Source: Halomonas halmophila
Lineage (GTDB): Bacteria > Pseudomonadota > Gammaproteobacteria > Pseudomonadales > Halomonadaceae
Direction of reading: 5' to 3'
DNA length: 64,000 nucleotides
Assembly (NCBI RefSeq): GCF_006540005.1
Contig: NZ_BJOC01000023.1
Coordinates: 1-64,000, forward strand
Numbering within the stretch: the stretch's first letter is position 1; each line of letters begins with the position of its first letter. The translations under genes and the position numbers were made by a program. The notes below the pieces were generated by a model. That model was not told where the DNA came from. It saw only the letters and a program-made list of their open reading frames with translations, and ran no database searches. Of the stretch, positions 1 to 9,855 are shown in pieces.

Positions 1-78
1 CGAGCTTCGAGCCGTGAGATCAGGTCAGTACACTGGAATTGGCTTGAATCTGCCAGCAGCTCGTTACTCGTGACTCGT

Positions 79-99
79 CGCCGGGGCGTCGCCCCGGCG
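79..99 (-). terminator. GC-rich hairpin just downstream of recG
   Basis: A perfect 9-bp GC-only stem (CGCCGGGGC paired with GCCCCGGCG, 3-nt loop) lies 8 bases past the recG stop codon. It is placed like a terminator for the leftward oxyR-recG operon, but no T-run follows it on the minus strand, so an intrinsic terminator is uncertain. Nothing else is recognised in bases 1-106. Confidence 0.35.
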
Positions 100-106
100 C
101 TCGCGG

Positions 107-2188
107 CTACACTTGCCCGTAACGATCGGCGGTTTCGCCGAGCCAGCGACGAATCAGTGCCTGGCTGGCGTCCGGGCGGCTGGCCAGCAGCGCCTCGGCC
201 AGGGGCGAGACCTGGGGCAGCAGGTCGGCGTCGCGCTCCAGGTCGGCGATCTTCATCTGTGCCAGGCCGGTCTGGCGGGTGCCGAGCACCTCACCGGGGC
301 CGCGGATCTCCAGGTCGCGTTCGGCGATGCGGAAGCCGTCGGTGGTCTCGCGCATCACCGTCAGGCGCTGGCGCGAGGTGTCGGAGAGCGGCGGATGATA
401 GAGCAGCAGGCAGTAGCTCTCGGTGGAGCCGCGGCCGACGCGGCCGCGCAGTTGGTGAAGCTGCGAAAGCCCCAGGCGCTCGGGGTTCTCGATGATCATC
501 AGGCTGGCGTTGGGCACGTCGACGCCGACCTCGATGACGGTGGTGGCCACCAGCAGGTCCAGCTCGCCCTCCTTGAAGGCGGCCATGATCTCGGCCTTTT
601 CGCTGGCCTTCATGCGGCCATGCACCAGGCCGATGTTGAGCCCCGACAGCGCCTCTTCCAGTTCGTCGCGGGTGGCCTCGGCGGCCTGGCACTGAAGGGC
701 TTCGGATTCCTCGATCAGGGTGCACACCCAGTAGGCCTGTCGGCCCTGGTCGCAGGCATGGCGAATGCGATCGACCACCTCGGGGCGGCGTTCGTCGGGG
801 ATCACGGCGGTTTTCACCGGCGTGCGCCCGGGGGGTAATTCGTCGATCACCGAGACATCCAGGTCGGCGTAGGCGCTCATTGCCAGGGTGCGCGGAATCG
901 GCGTGGCGGTCATGATCAACTGGTGCGGCGTCAGGCCGCCGGCTTCGCCCTTCTCGCGCAGGGCCAGACGCTGGTGGACGCCGAAGCGGTGCTGCTCGTC
1001 GATGATCGCCAGGCCCAGGCGCTGGAAATGCACATCGCCCTGGAAGATGGCGTGGGTGCCGACCACCATCTGTGCCCGACCATCCTGGATGGCCGCCTTG
1101 GTATCCAGCCGGGCCTTGCCCTTGAGTTTGCCGGCCAGCCAGGCGACCTCGATGCCGAGTGGCTCGAACCAGTCGCGGAAGGCGCGGTAATGCTGTTCGG
1201 CGAGGATCTCGGTGGGCGCCATGATCGCCGCCTGGCAGCCGCCGGCGATGGCCGAGAGGGCCGCCATGCCGGCCACCACGGTCTTGCCGGAGCCCACGTC
1301 GCCCTGCACCAGGCGCAGCATGGGCATCTCGCCGGCCAGGTCGGCGCGAATCTCGTCGAGCACGCGGCGCTGGGCGCCGGTCAGCGAGAAGGGCAGCTGG
1401 GTCAGGAAGCGGGCCTGCAGGCCGCGGCCGTCCGGCAGCGGCGGTGCGCCATCCTGCTGGATGCGCAGGCGCACCTCGCGCAGGCTCAATTGGTGCGCAA
1501 GCAGTTCCTCGAGGGCCAGGCGCCGGCTGCTCGGATGCTTGCCATCGGCCAGTGCCTCCGGATCGGCATCCGGCGGGGGCAGGTGCAGGGTCTTCAGGCA
1601 GTCGTGCAGGGCCGGCAGCTGAAAGCGCTGGCGCAGCTCATCGGGCAACCATTCCGGGAGCTCCTCGGGGGCGGCCTCCAGGCGCTCCAGCGCCTGACCG
1701 ATCAGGGCACGCAGGCGGGTCTGGTGGAGGCCCTCGGTGGCCGGGTAGATGGGCGTCAGGTGATCCTCCACCGGGGCGTTGGCATCACTCAGCAGCCGGT
1801 ATTCCGGGTGATAGATTTCCAGGCCGGTGGCCCCGGCACGGGCCTCGCCGAAGGCGCGCACCTGCACCCCGGCGCGAAACTGTTGCTGCTGAGCCGGCGA
1901 GAAATGAAAGAAGCGCAGGCTGAGAATGCCCGAGCCGTCGCGCAGGCGCACCAGCAGGCTGCGACGCCGCCCGCGCACCACCTCGGCTGCCGCGACCTCG
2001 CCCTCGACCACGGCCTCGCTGCCCGAGCGCAGGGTGGCGATGGGCGTGACGCGGGTCCGGTCCTGATAGCGCAGGGGCAGGTGAAACAGCAGGTCGGCCA
2101 CGCTCTCGATGCGCAGCCGAGCCAGCTTGAGGGCCAGGGCTTCGCCCACCCCCTTGAGGTTGGTGACAGGGGCGTCGAGCTGTGTCAT
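107..2188 (-). CDS. recG: ATP-dependent DNA helicase RecG
   Basis: RecG is a superfamily 2 helicase that regresses stalled replication forks and processes branched recombination intermediates. The 693-residue product matches the usual RecG length. Visible are an N-terminal wedge/OB region (NLKGVGEALALKLARL, then VEGEVAAAEVV), the Walker A motif GDVGSGKT, the DEQH box in IIDEQHRFGV, MTATPIPRTL, and the C-terminal QLRGRVGRG motif. The start MTQLDAPV is chosen because the open frame upstream only shadows oxyR. This ATG overlaps the oxyR stop by four bases (ATGA), implying translational coupling. An oxyR-recG operon is known from Pseudomonas. Confidence 0.97.
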   Translation of the reverse strand: MTQLDAPVTNLKGVGEALALKLARLRIESVADLLFHLPLRYQDRTRVTPIATLRSGSEAVVEGEVAAAEVVRGRRRSLLVRLRDGSGILSLRFFHFSPAQQQQFRAGVQVRAFGEARAGATGLEIYHPEYRLLSDANAPVEDHLTPIYPATEGLHQTRLRALIGQALERLEAAPEELPEWLPDELRQRFQLPALHDCLKTLHLPPPDADPEALADGKHPSSRRLALEELLAHQLSLREVRLRIQQDGAPPLPDGRGLQARFLTQLPFSLTGAQRRVLDEIRADLAGEMPMLRLVQGDVGSGKTVVAGMAALSAIAGGCQAAIMAPTEILAEQHYRAFRDWFEPLGIEVAWLAGKLKGKARLDTKAAIQDGRAQMVVGTHAIFQGDVHFQRLGLAIIDEQHRFGVHQRLALREKGEAGGLTPHQLIMTATPIPRTLAMSAYADLDVSVIDELPPGRTPVKTAVIPDERRPEVVDRIRHACDQGRQAYWVCTLIEESEALQCQAAEATRDELEEALSGLNIGLVHGRMKASEKAEIMAAFKEGELDLLVATTVIEVGVDVPNASLMIIENPERLGLSQLHQLRGRVGRGSTESYCLLLYHPPLSDTSRQRLTVMRETTDGFRIAERDLEIRGPGEVLGTRQTGLAQMKIADLERDADLLPQVSPLAEALLASRPDASQALIRRWLGETADRYGQV

Positions 2189-3102
2189 GCCATGGCCGGT
2201 TCGGTCTTGCGGCATGTCGCGATGGCCTGGGTCACCGCATCGATGGCCTGCGGCCGCGGGAAGCTGGCGCGCCAGGCGATCGCCACGGTGCGGCCGGGAG
2301 CCGGGTCGGCGAAGGGGCGCGTGGTCAGCAGGCCCTGTTCGTAGTGATGGCCGATGGCCGAGTGCGGCAGCACCGTGATGCCCAGCCGGGAGGCGACCAT
2401 GTGGCGAATGGTCTCCAGCGACCCGCCCTCGGCGGTCAGCGTATTGTTGGGGCTGTTGAGCTTGTGGCTGATGGCCGGGCAAGCCTCGAGGATCTGGTCG
2501 CGGAAGCAGTGTCCCTCGCCGAGCAGCAGCAGGCGCTCATCCAGCAGGTCTTCCTTGGCAATGGTGTCGCGGTTGGCCCAGGCATGATCGGCCGGCATCA
2601 GCACCTCGAAGGGCTCGTCATACAGCGGCTTGGTCACCACATCCGTCTCGGTGAACGGCAGGGCGACGATGATGGCATCGAGCTCGCCGCTGCGCAGCTT
2701 GCGCCGCAGGTCGCCGGTGAAGCCTTCCTCGATGTAGAGTGGCATCTGCGGTGCCTGGCGTGTCAGCTCGGGCACCAGGTGCGGGAACAGGTAAGGGCCG
2801 ATGGTATAAATCGCGCCGATGCGCAGCGGGCTGGCCAACTGGTCGCGGCCGGCGGTGGCCAGTTCCTTGATCACGCTGCTCTGCTCTAGCACGCGCTGGG
2901 CCTGCTCGACGATTCGCGCCCCCAGGGGGGTGACCTGTACGGTGGACTTGGAGCGTTCGAACAGGGCCACGCCGAGCTCTTCCTCGAGCTTTTTCACGGC
3001 CACCGACAGTGTCGGCTGCGAGACGAAGCAATTCTCGGCGGCGCGCCCGAAATGGCGCTCCTGGGCCAAGGTTACGATATAGCGGAGTTCTGTTAGAGTC
3101 AT
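2185..3102 (-). CDS. oxyR: Hydrogen-peroxide-sensing LysR-type regulator OxyR
   Basis: OxyR is a LysR-type activator that forms an intramolecular disulfide on contact with hydrogen peroxide and switches on catalase and peroxiredoxin genes. The N-terminal helix-turn-helix is clear (RHFGRAAENCFVSQPTLS). The two redox cysteines lie in GEGHCFRDQILEAC. Counting from MTLTELRYIV they fall at residues 199 and 208, the same numbers as in E. coli OxyR, which favours this start over the ATG 15 bases upstream. A GAAAGGA sequence lies about 13 bases before it. It is the first gene of a two-gene operon with recG and diverges from the SDR gene at 3195. Confidence 0.95.
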   Translation of the reverse strand: MTLTELRYIVTLAQERHFGRAAENCFVSQPTLSVAVKKLEEELGVALFERSKSTVQVTPLGARIVEQAQRVLEQSSVIKELATAGRDQLASPLRIGAIYTIGPYLFPHLVPELTRQAPQMPLYIEEGFTGDLRRKLRSGELDAIIVALPFTETDVVTKPLYDEPFEVLMPADHAWANRDTIAKEDLLDERLLLLGEGHCFRDQILEACPAISHKLNSPNNTLTAEGGSLETIRHMVASRLGITVLPHSAIGHHYEQGLLTTRPFADPAPGRTVAIAWRASFPRPQAIDAVTQAIATCRKTEPAMA

Positions 3103-3194
3103 TGTGGTGCCGGGCATCCTTTCATGTGGTAGGGGGTCCCGCCGTCAGGGCATCCTCGTATGATAGAGACTTTTTATCAGGGGGCGAAAGAAGA

Positions 3195-4064
3195 GTGAAG
3201 ACGACAACGCTGATTCTGGGTTGTGGCGATATCGGCACGATCCTTGGTGGCGAGCTGCAGCAGGCGGGCCACCGGGTCGTCGGGGTGCGCCGTGATGCGC
3301 GCAAACTGGCCGACACCGGGCTGGAAACGCTGGCCCTCGACCTGGGCGATGCCGAGGCGCTGAAGACGCTGCCGGATGCCGATATCGTGGTCTATGTGGT
3401 CAGTGCGGATCGCTTCGAGGAGGATGCCTACCGGGCCGCCTACCCGGCGGGGCTGAAGACGGTGCTCGCCGAACTGGGCCGTCGCGCGACGCCACCGCGC
3501 CATGTGTTCTTTGTCTCATCCACCGGGGTCTACGCCCAGCAGGATGGTGAGGTGGTCAACGAGGCCAGCGAGACTCAACCTGGCGGGTTTTCCGGCAAGC
3601 TGATGCGCGAGGCCGAACAGGCGCTGATCGCGCATGACCTGCCGGGTAGCGTGATACGCTTCTCGGGCATCTATGGCCCGGGGCGCGACCGCCTGATCCG
3701 TCAGGTCAAGGAAGGCCGCATCGCCGCCGCCACTCCGGTCATGTACTCCAACCGCATTCACCGTGATGACTGTGCCGGCGTGCTCGCTCACCTGATCGGC
3801 AAGGCGCTGGACGGCGAGTCCCTGCACGAGCTGTATCTGGCCAGTGACTGCGAACCCGCGCCCATTCATGACGTCATGACCTGGATGGCGAAGCAGCTCA
3901 AGGTCGAATCCAGCGAGACCATCCAGTCGCCGCTGCGCCGCCGGGCCAGCAAGCGCTGTGACAATACCCGGCTGCTGGATAGCGGTTATCGGTTCCGTTA
4001 CCCGACCTTCCGCGAGGGCTATACCGACGTCCTGCGGGCCGGCGGCCACCTGCCGGACAAGTGA
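3195..4064 (+). CDS. NAD(P)-dependent SDR-family epimerase/dehydratase-like protein (YeeZ-like)
   Basis: An extended short-chain dehydrogenase-type protein of 289 residues with an N-terminal Rossmann motif (LILGCGDIGTILGG), the SSTGVYAQ segment typical of atypical epimerases, and a C-terminal substrate half. It resembles E. coli YeeZ, whose substrate is not established. The start is the GTG at 3195 (VKTTTLILG), just ahead of the dinucleotide-binding motif with a purine-rich GAAAGAAG before it. The open frame further upstream overlaps the oxyR promoter side and is unlikely to be translated. It diverges from oxyR and converges on thpR with 13 bases between stops. Catalytic activity is not proven. 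Confidence 0.85.
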   Translation: MKTTTLILGCGDIGTILGGELQQAGHRVVGVRRDARKLADTGLETLALDLGDAEALKTLPDADIVVYVVSADRFEEDAYRAAYPAGLKTVLAELGRRATPPRHVFFVSSTGVYAQQDGEVVNEASETQPGGFSGKLMREAEQALIAHDLPGSVIRFSGIYGPGRDRLIRQVKEGRIAAATPVMYSNRIHRDDCAGVLAHLIGKALDGESLHELYLASDCEPAPIHDVMTWMAKQLKVESSETIQSPLRRRASKRCDNTRLLDSGYRFRYPTFREGYTDVLRAGGHLPDK

Positions 4065-4077
4065 GCACGCGAGCTGC

Positions 4078-4587
4078 TCAAGGGCGTGAGCTGGCGAGGG
4101 TCGTATAGCGGCTGCCCTGTGGCGTGGGCACCGAACTGACCAGTGATACACGCGCATAGGACCAATCCAGCTCGACCGTGGGCAAGTCTGTGGCGGGCGG
4201 GGGAGAGGCGTTCCTCAACAGCGAGATGTGCGGCCTGAACTGCCGGGGCTGCACCTCGATACCGAAGCCTGCCAGCGACTCGACCAGCGACGCCTGACGC
4301 CGCTGCAGCTCAGCGGACCCCGGGCCACCCACCCAGACAATGCGCGGCCCGGCGAAATGGCCCCAGCGATCCAGCCGCCACTGTCCCGCGCCGAACACCT
4401 GGCTCTCCAGCCAGCGGCTCAGCGACTCGGCCGCCGCCTCGGACTGCTCGCCCAGAAACGCCAGGGTCAGGTGCAGGTTGTCATCGACGATGCGCTGGCC
4501 ACCGCACTGGGCGTGAGCCGCATCGGCCAGCTGCCCGAGCTGCCGGCGCAGCCCGGGCGGGGGAATCAGCGCGAGGAAAAGTCTCAT
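4078..4587 (-). CDS. thpR: RNA 2',3'-cyclic phosphodiesterase (2H phosphoesterase, LigT family)
   Basis: A 169-residue member of the 2H phosphoesterase family, which hydrolyses RNA 2',3'-cyclic phosphates to 2'-phosphates and can join tRNA halves in vitro. Both catalytic HxT/S motifs are visible: HLTLAFLG near residue 41 and HISLLRN near residue 125. The N-terminus MRLFLALIPPPGLRRQL is typical. It stands alone: it converges with the SDR gene and is separated from ridA by about 170 bases that contain no gene I can support. Confidence 0.9.
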   Translation of the reverse strand: MRLFLALIPPPGLRRQLGQLADAAHAQCGGQRIVDDNLHLTLAFLGEQSEAAAESLSRWLESQVFGAGQWRLDRWGHFAGPRIVWVGGPGSAELQRRQASLVESLAGFGIEVQPRQFRPHISLLRNASPPPATDLPTVELDWSYARVSLVSSVPTPQGSRYTTLASSRP

Positions 4588-4754
4588 TTAGCAGTAAAAG
4601 GAAAGAGAAGATTCATGTTGCGAGCGAAGATAGGCTGGTCGCTGTCGGAGCGCAGCTACCGGAGTGTAGCCTGCTACATGAGGATAGCGACGGTCCGACG
4701 CTTCGGCACCGCCGGCGGCCAGGATATCGAGCGCAGCAATGAATCATCCTTTCC

Positions 4755-5144
4755 TCAGTCGCCGATGACCAACACCGCTTCCGCCTCGACCTGACTACCC
4801 TTCGGCAGCGCCTTGACGCCCACCGCAGCGCGCGCCGGATAGGGTGCGTCGAACACCTCTTCCATGAGCTGATTGACGATGGCGAAGTTGTCCAGGTCCA
4901 CCAGATAGAGGTTGAGCTTGACCACATCCTTCAGGCCACCGGCGGCCTCTTCGCAGACCGCCTTGAGGTTGGCGAAGACCTGACGGGCCTGGGTTTCGAA
5001 ATCGTCGGAAACGATCTCCATGGTCGCCGGGTCCAGCGGAATCTGGCCGGAGAGATAAACCGTGTTGCCCGCCTTGATGGCCTGAGAGTAGGGGCCGATG
5101 GCGGCAGGCGCTTGTTGGGTATTGATGACGGCCTTGTTGCTCAT
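4755..5144 (-). CDS. ridA: RidA family reactive enamine/imine deaminase
   Basis: A 129-residue RidA/YjgF protein, which hydrolyses reactive enamine and imine intermediates released by PLP enzymes and so protects metabolism from 2-aminoacrylate damage. The family signature is clear: [25 protein letters not shown] near the N-terminus and a C-terminal [10 protein letters not shown] with the conserved substrate-binding arginine. The start [10 protein letters not shown] is preceded by GGGAGCG at good spacing. The frame continues upstream into a shorter-scoring extension that I discard. It follows spoT in the same direction after 86 bases. Confidence 0.94.
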   Translation of the reverse strand: MSNKAVINTQQAPAAIGPYSQAIKAGNTVYLSGQIPLDPATMEIVSDDFETQARQVFANLKAVCEEAAGGLKDVVKLNLYLVDLDNFAIVNQLMEEVFDAPYPARAAVGVKALPKGSQVEAEAVLVIGD

Positions 5145-5230
5145 GGTGCGCTCCCGTGATGGTGTTGTGATGTTGATGAAATAGCTAACCTGGCCTGCCG
5201 ACGATGACGACAGGCCGAGGGCAGATTGAA

Positions 5231-7363
5231 TCAATTGCTCAGGCGGTTGATCTTGCTGACGTGTGACAGGTTGCGCAGTCGCTTGATGATGCGCGCCAGG
5301 TGGCCGCGGTTATGTACCGCCAGGGTCAGGCTGACGATCGCCAGCCGAGCGTCGCGCTCCTCGATATCCACGCGTTCGATGTTGGCATCCGCATCGGTGA
5401 CCACGCTGGCCAGTTCGGCGATCAGGCCCCGCCGGCTCTCGACCTCGAGGCGCAGTGGCACCGGGAAGTCTTCGTCGCCCTGGTCAGCCCAGCTGAGTGG
5501 AAACAGCTTTTCCGGGTCGTCGCGACGAATTTCGGCCAGATTACGGCACCGTGAACGGTGCACGACGATACCCTTGCCGGCCGACAGGTGGCCGATCACT
5601 TCATCGCCCGGCAAGGGATGGCAGCAGCGTGCATACTTGATCACCATGCCCTCGGCGCCACTGATCATGATCGGCCCCTGGACCTGCTCGCTGGCCATTG
5701 GCACCTGGTCGTCATGTGGCAGAGCCACCAGACGCCGTGCCACCACATTCGCCACCCGGGTGCCGAGCCCGATGGCCGTCAGCAAGGCATCGGTATCGTC
5801 CAGCTCGAGCTCTTTCAGCACGGCCGTCATGGCGCCTTCGGGCAGCTCCTCGAGGCTGGTCTCGTAGGCGGCCAGCGACTTGTTGAGCAGCCGGCGACCC
5901 AGCTGTGCGGCCTCCGTTTGCTGCTGGTGCTTGAGGGCATGCCGAATCGCCGAACGCGCCTTGGCGGTCACCACACTGTTGAGCCATGCCGGATTCGGCT
6001 TGGCGCCGGGCGCCGTGATGATCTCCAGGGTCTGGCCGCTTTCCAGCCGGGTCGACAGCGGCGCCAGATGGCGGTCGATGCGGCAGGCGATGCAGCGGTT
6101 GCCGATATCGGTATGCACATTATAGGCAAAGTCGATCACCGTGGCGCCCTGGGGCAGTTCTCGAATGTCGCCCTTGGGCGTGAACACGTAGATATCGTCC
6201 GGGAAAAGGTCGTTCTTGACGTGTTCGATGAACTCCAGCGAGTCACCGGCATGGCGCTGCATCTCGAGCAGGCCCTTGACCCAGGCTCGCGCCCGGGCAT
6301 GGCTGCCCTCGGCAATCGGATGCTCGGTCTGACCGGCCTTGTACAACCAGTGAGCGGCAATGCCGTTGTTGGCCATGGCTTCCATCTCGCGGGTGCGGAT
6401 CTGCACCTCGATGGGCATGCCGCCGGTGCCGAACAGGGTGGTGTGCAGGCTCTGGTAGCCGTTGGCCTTGGGGATCGCGATGTAGTCCTTGAAGCGCCCG
6501 GGCACCGGCTTGTAGAGGTTGTGTACCACACCGAGGATGCGGTAGCAGGTATCCACATCCTGGGTGATGATGCGGAACCCGAACACATCCATGATCTCGG
6601 CGAAGGGTTTGCGCTGATCGCGCATCTTGCGATAGATCGACAGCAGGTGCTTCTGCCGGCCGACCACCGAGCCCTTCAGGCCTTCGTCGTCGAGGCTCTG
6701 CTGCAGGCTGTTCTGGATCTGGCGGATCGATGCCCGGCGATGGCCCCGGGCACTGGCCACGGCGCGCTTGATGCGTTCCGAGCGCATCGGGTGCAGGGCC
6801 TGAAAGGAGAGGTCCTCGAGCTCGACGCGGATGGTGTTGATACCCAGACGGCTGGCGATGCGAGCATAGATTTCCAGCGTCTCGCGGGCGATACGCCGTT
6901 TCTTCTCGGGGCGCAGGGCGCCGAGCGTACGCATGTTGTGCAGTCGGTCGGCCAGCTTGACGATGATCACCCGCATGTCGCGGGACATCGCCAGCACCAT
7001 CTTCTGGAAGTTCTCGGCCTGGGCGACCGCCTTGTCCTCGAAGGTGATCTGGGTCAGCTTGGAGACGCCGTCCACCAGCTCGGCCACCGGCTTGCCGAAC
7101 TGCTTGCCGAGGGCCTGCTTGTCGATGCCGGTATCCTCGATGACATCGTGCAGCATGGCGGCCATCAGGCTCTGATGGTCCATGTGCATGTTGGCCAGGA
7201 TATTGGCGACCGCCAGGGGGTGCGTTACATAGGGCTCGCCGGAGCGGCGACGCTGACCGTCGTGTGCCTGCTCGGCGTAATAGAAGGCACGCTTGACCTG
7301 CTGGATCTCATCCTGGGGTAGATAGCCGCCGAGTCGGTCGGCCAGGTCATCGATGGTGAACAT
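5231..7363 (-). CDS. spoT: Bifunctional (p)ppGpp synthetase/hydrolase SpoT
   Basis: A 710-residue RelA/SpoT homologue. SpoT hydrolyses and makes (p)ppGpp, the stringent-response alarmone. Domains in order: HD hydrolase with intact HDVIEDT at about residue 72, the synthetase domain with [19 protein letters not shown] near residue 290, TGS (about 385-450, [16 protein letters not shown]), a zinc-finger/helical linker ([15 protein letters not shown]), and a C-terminal ACT domain. An intact HD together with intact synthetase residues marks it as SpoT, not RelA. It lies in a gmk-rpoZ-spoT-ridA run like the gmk-rpoZ-spoT operon of E. coli. Confidence 0.97.
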   Translation of the reverse strand: MFTIDDLADRLGGYLPQDEIQQVKRAFYYAEQAHDGQRRRSGEPYVTHPLAVANILANMHMDHQSLMAAMLHDVIEDTGIDKQALGKQFGKPVAELVDGVSKLTQITFEDKAVAQAENFQKMVLAMSRDMRVIIVKLADRLHNMRTLGALRPEKKRRIARETLEIYARIASRLGINTIRVELEDLSFQALHPMRSERIKRAVASARGHRRASIRQIQNSLQQSLDDEGLKGSVVGRQKHLLSIYRKMRDQRKPFAEIMDVFGFRIITQDVDTCYRILGVVHNLYKPVPGRFKDYIAIPKANGYQSLHTTLFGTGGMPIEVQIRTREMEAMANNGIAAHWLYKAGQTEHPIAEGSHARARAWVKGLLEMQRHAGDSLEFIEHVKNDLFPDDIYVFTPKGDIRELPQGATVIDFAYNVHTDIGNRCIACRIDRHLAPLSTRLESGQTLEIITAPGAKPNPAWLNSVVTAKARSAIRHALKHQQQTEAAQLGRRLLNKSLAAYETSLEELPEGAMTAVLKELELDDTDALLTAIGLGTRVANVVARRLVALPHDDQVPMASEQVQGPIMISGAEGMVIKYARCCHPLPGDEVIGHLSAGKGIVVHRSRCRNLAEIRRDDPEKLFPLSWADQGDEDFPVPLRLEVESRRGLIAELASVVTDADANIERVDIEERDARLAIVSLTLAVHNRGHLARIIKRLRNLSHVSKINRLSN

Positions 7364-7454
7364 GCAGCGCGCCTTGAGTACGTCGTGAGAGCCCCGAACG
7401 TTGTATCAGCCCCGAGCAAGATCGACAGGCCAGGTGGCCGGGCCCATGAAGGCC

Positions 7455-7733
7455 TCATTCGTCGAGGGGGGCTTCCTGTTCAGCATCCGGCGCATTGTAC
7501 TCGCGGCGAACCGGCGGCTGAGACGCCTCGATCGGCTCATCGAGCACGCTGGCATCGATCAGGCCTCCGGCGATCTCGCGCAGCGCCATGACCGTGGGCT
7601 TGTCGTTTTCCCAGGGCAGCAGGGCATCACGCGAGCCGCGGGACAGCTGGCGGGCACGGTGGGTGGAAATCATCACCAGCTTGAAGCGGTTTTCGACGTT
7701 TTCCAGACAATCTTCGACGGTGACTCGGGCCAT
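7455..7733 (-). CDS. rpoZ: RNA polymerase omega subunit
   Basis: A 92-residue omega subunit, which assists beta-prime folding in RNA polymerase and forms part of a ppGpp-binding site. [20 protein letters not shown] and the RARQLSRGS segment are diagnostic. The acidic C-terminal tail is typical of gammaproteobacteria. It sits between gmk and spoT in the same direction, the classical arrangement linking polymerase, guanylate metabolism and alarmone synthesis. Confidence 0.97.
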   Translation of the reverse strand: MARVTVEDCLENVENRFKLVMISTHRARQLSRGSRDALLPWENDKPTVMALREIAGGLIDASVLDEPIEASQPPVRREYNAPDAEQEAPLDE

Positions 7734-7815
7734 GGGTGCCTTCCTGAATGCTGACGGGAAAAACCCCGGTCGGCGTCATGGCGCCCCAGGGATTCCAGTG
7801 GATAGACGGGATAGA

Positions 7816-8448
7816 TTACTCGACGCCTGGTGCCTCTGACAAGAGCGCCTCCAGCAGGGGGGCCAGGCGCTGGCCGGCGCGCGCCTGGCTCAGGCGTTGG
7901 GCGATGATCAGCGACTGCAGCTCGCGTAGTGCCGTGGTGAAGTCATCATTGATCAACAGGTAATCATATTCGTGATGATGAGACATCTCGTTGATTGCCT
8001 CGCGCATGCGTGAGGCAATCACGGCGTGCTGATCGGTACCGCGACCGGCCAGGCGATGTTCCAGCTCTTCGCGGGATGGCGGCAGGATGAAGACCGAGAC
8101 GGCATCCGGGAAACGCTCGCGGACCTGACGCGCGCCCTGCCAGTCGATCTCCAGGATCACGTCCTGGCCGGCCTTGAGCAGGGCTTCGACGGCTCCGCGC
8201 GAGGTGCCGTAGAGGTTGTCGAAAACCTGCGCGTATTCGAAGAACTCGCCCTGCTCGATCAACGACTCGAACTCGGCATGATCGACGAAGTGGTAGTTCA
8301 CGCCGTCGACCTCGCCTTCCCGGCGCGGCCGGGTGGTATGCGAGACCGATACCTTGAGGCCGTCGAGGCTCTCGATCAGCTCGCGCACCAGGCTGGTCTT
8401 GCCGGCGCCGGACGGAGCGGAAACGATGAACAGCGTACCTTGTGGCAT
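7816..8448 (-). CDS. gmk: Guanylate kinase
   Basis: A 210-residue guanylate kinase, phosphorylating GMP to GDP with ATP in the cytosol. The P-loop is SAPSGAGKTSL near the N-terminus, followed by SHTTRPRREGEVDGVNYHF, which carries the GMP-binding residues, and the lid/Asp region ILEIDWQGARQV. The length is normal for the family. It is the first gene of the leftward gmk-rpoZ-spoT set; the MFS gene upstream is separated by about 105 bases. Confidence 0.97.
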   Translation of the reverse strand: MPQGTLFIVSAPSGAGKTSLVRELIESLDGLKVSVSHTTRPRREGEVDGVNYHFVDHAEFESLIEQGEFFEYAQVFDNLYGTSRGAVEALLKAGQDVILEIDWQGARQVRERFPDAVSVFILPPSREELEHRLAGRGTDQHAVIASRMREAINEMSHHHEYDYLLINDDFTTALRELQSLIIAQRLSQARAGQRLAPLLEALLSEAPGVE

Positions 8449-8553
8449 GGGCAGGGGTCCTAAGCAGTGGGCGGCTCATGGCTCATGGGACGGGAAAGTA
8501 TCGCATATCTCCTCCCCCGGCCCCAGCCCCGAGCCGTGCCTGTCTGGCCGGGG

Positions 8554-9741
8554 TTACGCCGCCCGGGTCGTGCTCGGCTGTCGCCGCTCCTGCCACAGGC
8601 CGATGGCAAAGACCACCAGGCCGCACAAGGCCAGCCCGGCGCCGACCAGGCCAGAAGACGACCAGTCGGCTCCGGCCTTGATGACCACCGCCGCCAGCCA
8701 GGCACCCAGCGCATTGGCGCCGTTGAAGGCGGCATGGTTCATCGAGGCCGCCATGGTCTGGGCATCGCCGGCGACATCCATCAACCGAGTCTGCAGGGCT
8801 GGCCCCAGGGCCATGCTGGTGCCCACCAGGCCGACGAAGAGCAGGCCGCTGACCAGATGGTTGGCGGCGAAGTAGAAGCCCCCCTGAACCAGCAGGCACC
8901 ACACCAGGATGCAGGGAATGGCTCGGGTCAGGTTCTTGTCCGCCGCGCGGGCGCCGGCCAGGTTGCCGATGATGGTCCCCACGCCGAAGATCGTCAGCAC
9001 CCAGGGACCCAGGGTCTCGGCCATGCCGGCCTGGCTAGAGAGAGTGGGTACCACATAACTGAAGACCGCAAACATGCCACCGAAGCCGATGCTGCCGACG
9101 CCCAGCGTGAAGAGCACGCGCGGTTTGACCAGCGCTGACATCTCGCGTTTGGGGCTGGCATGGGGATCGCGGGGCTGGCTGGGTACCCAGAGGCGGATCA
9201 TGAGCGCCGTCACCAGCGCGATGAGGCCGACTCCGAGAAAAGCGCTGGGCCAGCCCAGCCACTGGCCGGTCCAGGTCGCCAGCGGTGCGCCCACCACGAT
9301 GGCCGACGTCAGGCCCAACATCACTCGGCTCACCGCCCTGGCCCGCTCTTCCACCGGCACGGCGGCGGCGGCCACCAGGGCGGCGATGCCGAAATAGGCG
9401 CCGTGGGGCAGGCCGGCTAGAAAGCGCAGGCCGACGAAAGGCCATAATGAGGTCGCCATGGCACTGGCGATATTGCCCACGGCGAAGACCAGCATCAGCG
9501 CGATCAACAGCATGCGGCGCGGCAGGCGGGCTGCCAGGGCGGAGATCAGCGGCGCGCCGACGACGACCCCCAGGGCATAACTCGAGATGGCATAGCCCAC
9601 CTCGGCGGTGGCGACCTGCAGATCAGCGGCGACACGCTCCAGCAGGCCCATGATCACGAACTCACTGGTCCCGATGCCGAATCCGCCCAGGGCAAGGGCA
9701 ACCTCGGCCAGTCGGGGGTTGTGTTTCCTGTCGGTCGACAT
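8554..9741 (-). CDS. Major facilitator superfamily efflux transporter (AraJ/DHA1-like)
   Basis: A 395-residue inner-membrane transporter with about 12 hydrophobic segments. The N-terminal half carries FGIGTSEFVIMGLL and the loop motif AARLPRRM between segments 2 and 3, as in DHA1 drug and sugar efflux permeases of the AraJ/YdhP type. Substrate cannot be read from sequence. The start MSTDRKHN is preferred over a start seven codons upstream because AAGGAG sits seven bases before it. A strong intrinsic terminator for the upstream gene ends only about 20 bases before this start codon, leaving no room for a normal promoter in between. Confidence 0.85.
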   Translation of the reverse strand: MSTDRKHNPRLAEVALALGGFGIGTSEFVIMGLLERVAADLQVATAEVGYAISSYALGVVVGAPLISALAARLPRRMLLIALMLVFAVGNIASAMATSLWPFVGLRFLAGLPHGAYFGIAALVAAAAVPVEERARAVSRVMLGLTSAIVVGAPLATWTGQWLGWPSAFLGVGLIALVTALMIRLWVPSQPRDPHASPKREMSALVKPRVLFTLGVGSIGFGGMFAVFSYVVPTLSSQAGMAETLGPWVLTIFGVGTIIGNLAGARAADKNLTRAIPCILVWCLLVQGGFYFAANHLVSGLLFVGLVGTSMALGPALQTRLMDVAGDAQTMAASMNHAAFNGANALGAWLAAVVIKAGADWSSSGLVGAGLALCGLVVFAIGLWQERRQPSTTRAA

Positions 9742-9760
9742 GGCGACGCTCCTTGCCAAC

Positions 9761-9791
9761 AAAAAACGATCCTGGCGTGATGCCAGGATCG
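9761..9791 (-). terminator. Intrinsic terminator of the VTT-flavoprotein gene, abutting the MFS start
   Basis: On the minus strand a perfect 10-bp stem (CGATCCTGGC with GCCAGGATCG, 5-nt loop) is followed directly by six T residues. It lies 65 bases past the stop of the gene at 9856 and immediately before the AAGGAG and start of the MFS gene, so it could also act as an attenuator for that gene. Confidence 0.8.
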
Positions 9792-9855
9792 CGGATAAAT
9801 ACGACGAAAGTATAAATGTAGCCGCCTAAATATGCGAGCGCTGCCATTCCCCCGG

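Noticed and set aside
5190-5216. Short repeat GGCCTG/CAGGCC between ridA and spoT
   Set aside because: Six-base stem with a long loop and no T-run; not convincing as a terminator.
5558-7321. A 587-codon plus-strand frame opposite spoT
   Set aside because: It mirrors the real spoT frame; composition is His/Gly/Leu-rich as usual for antisense frames in GC-rich DNA and no family can be recognised.
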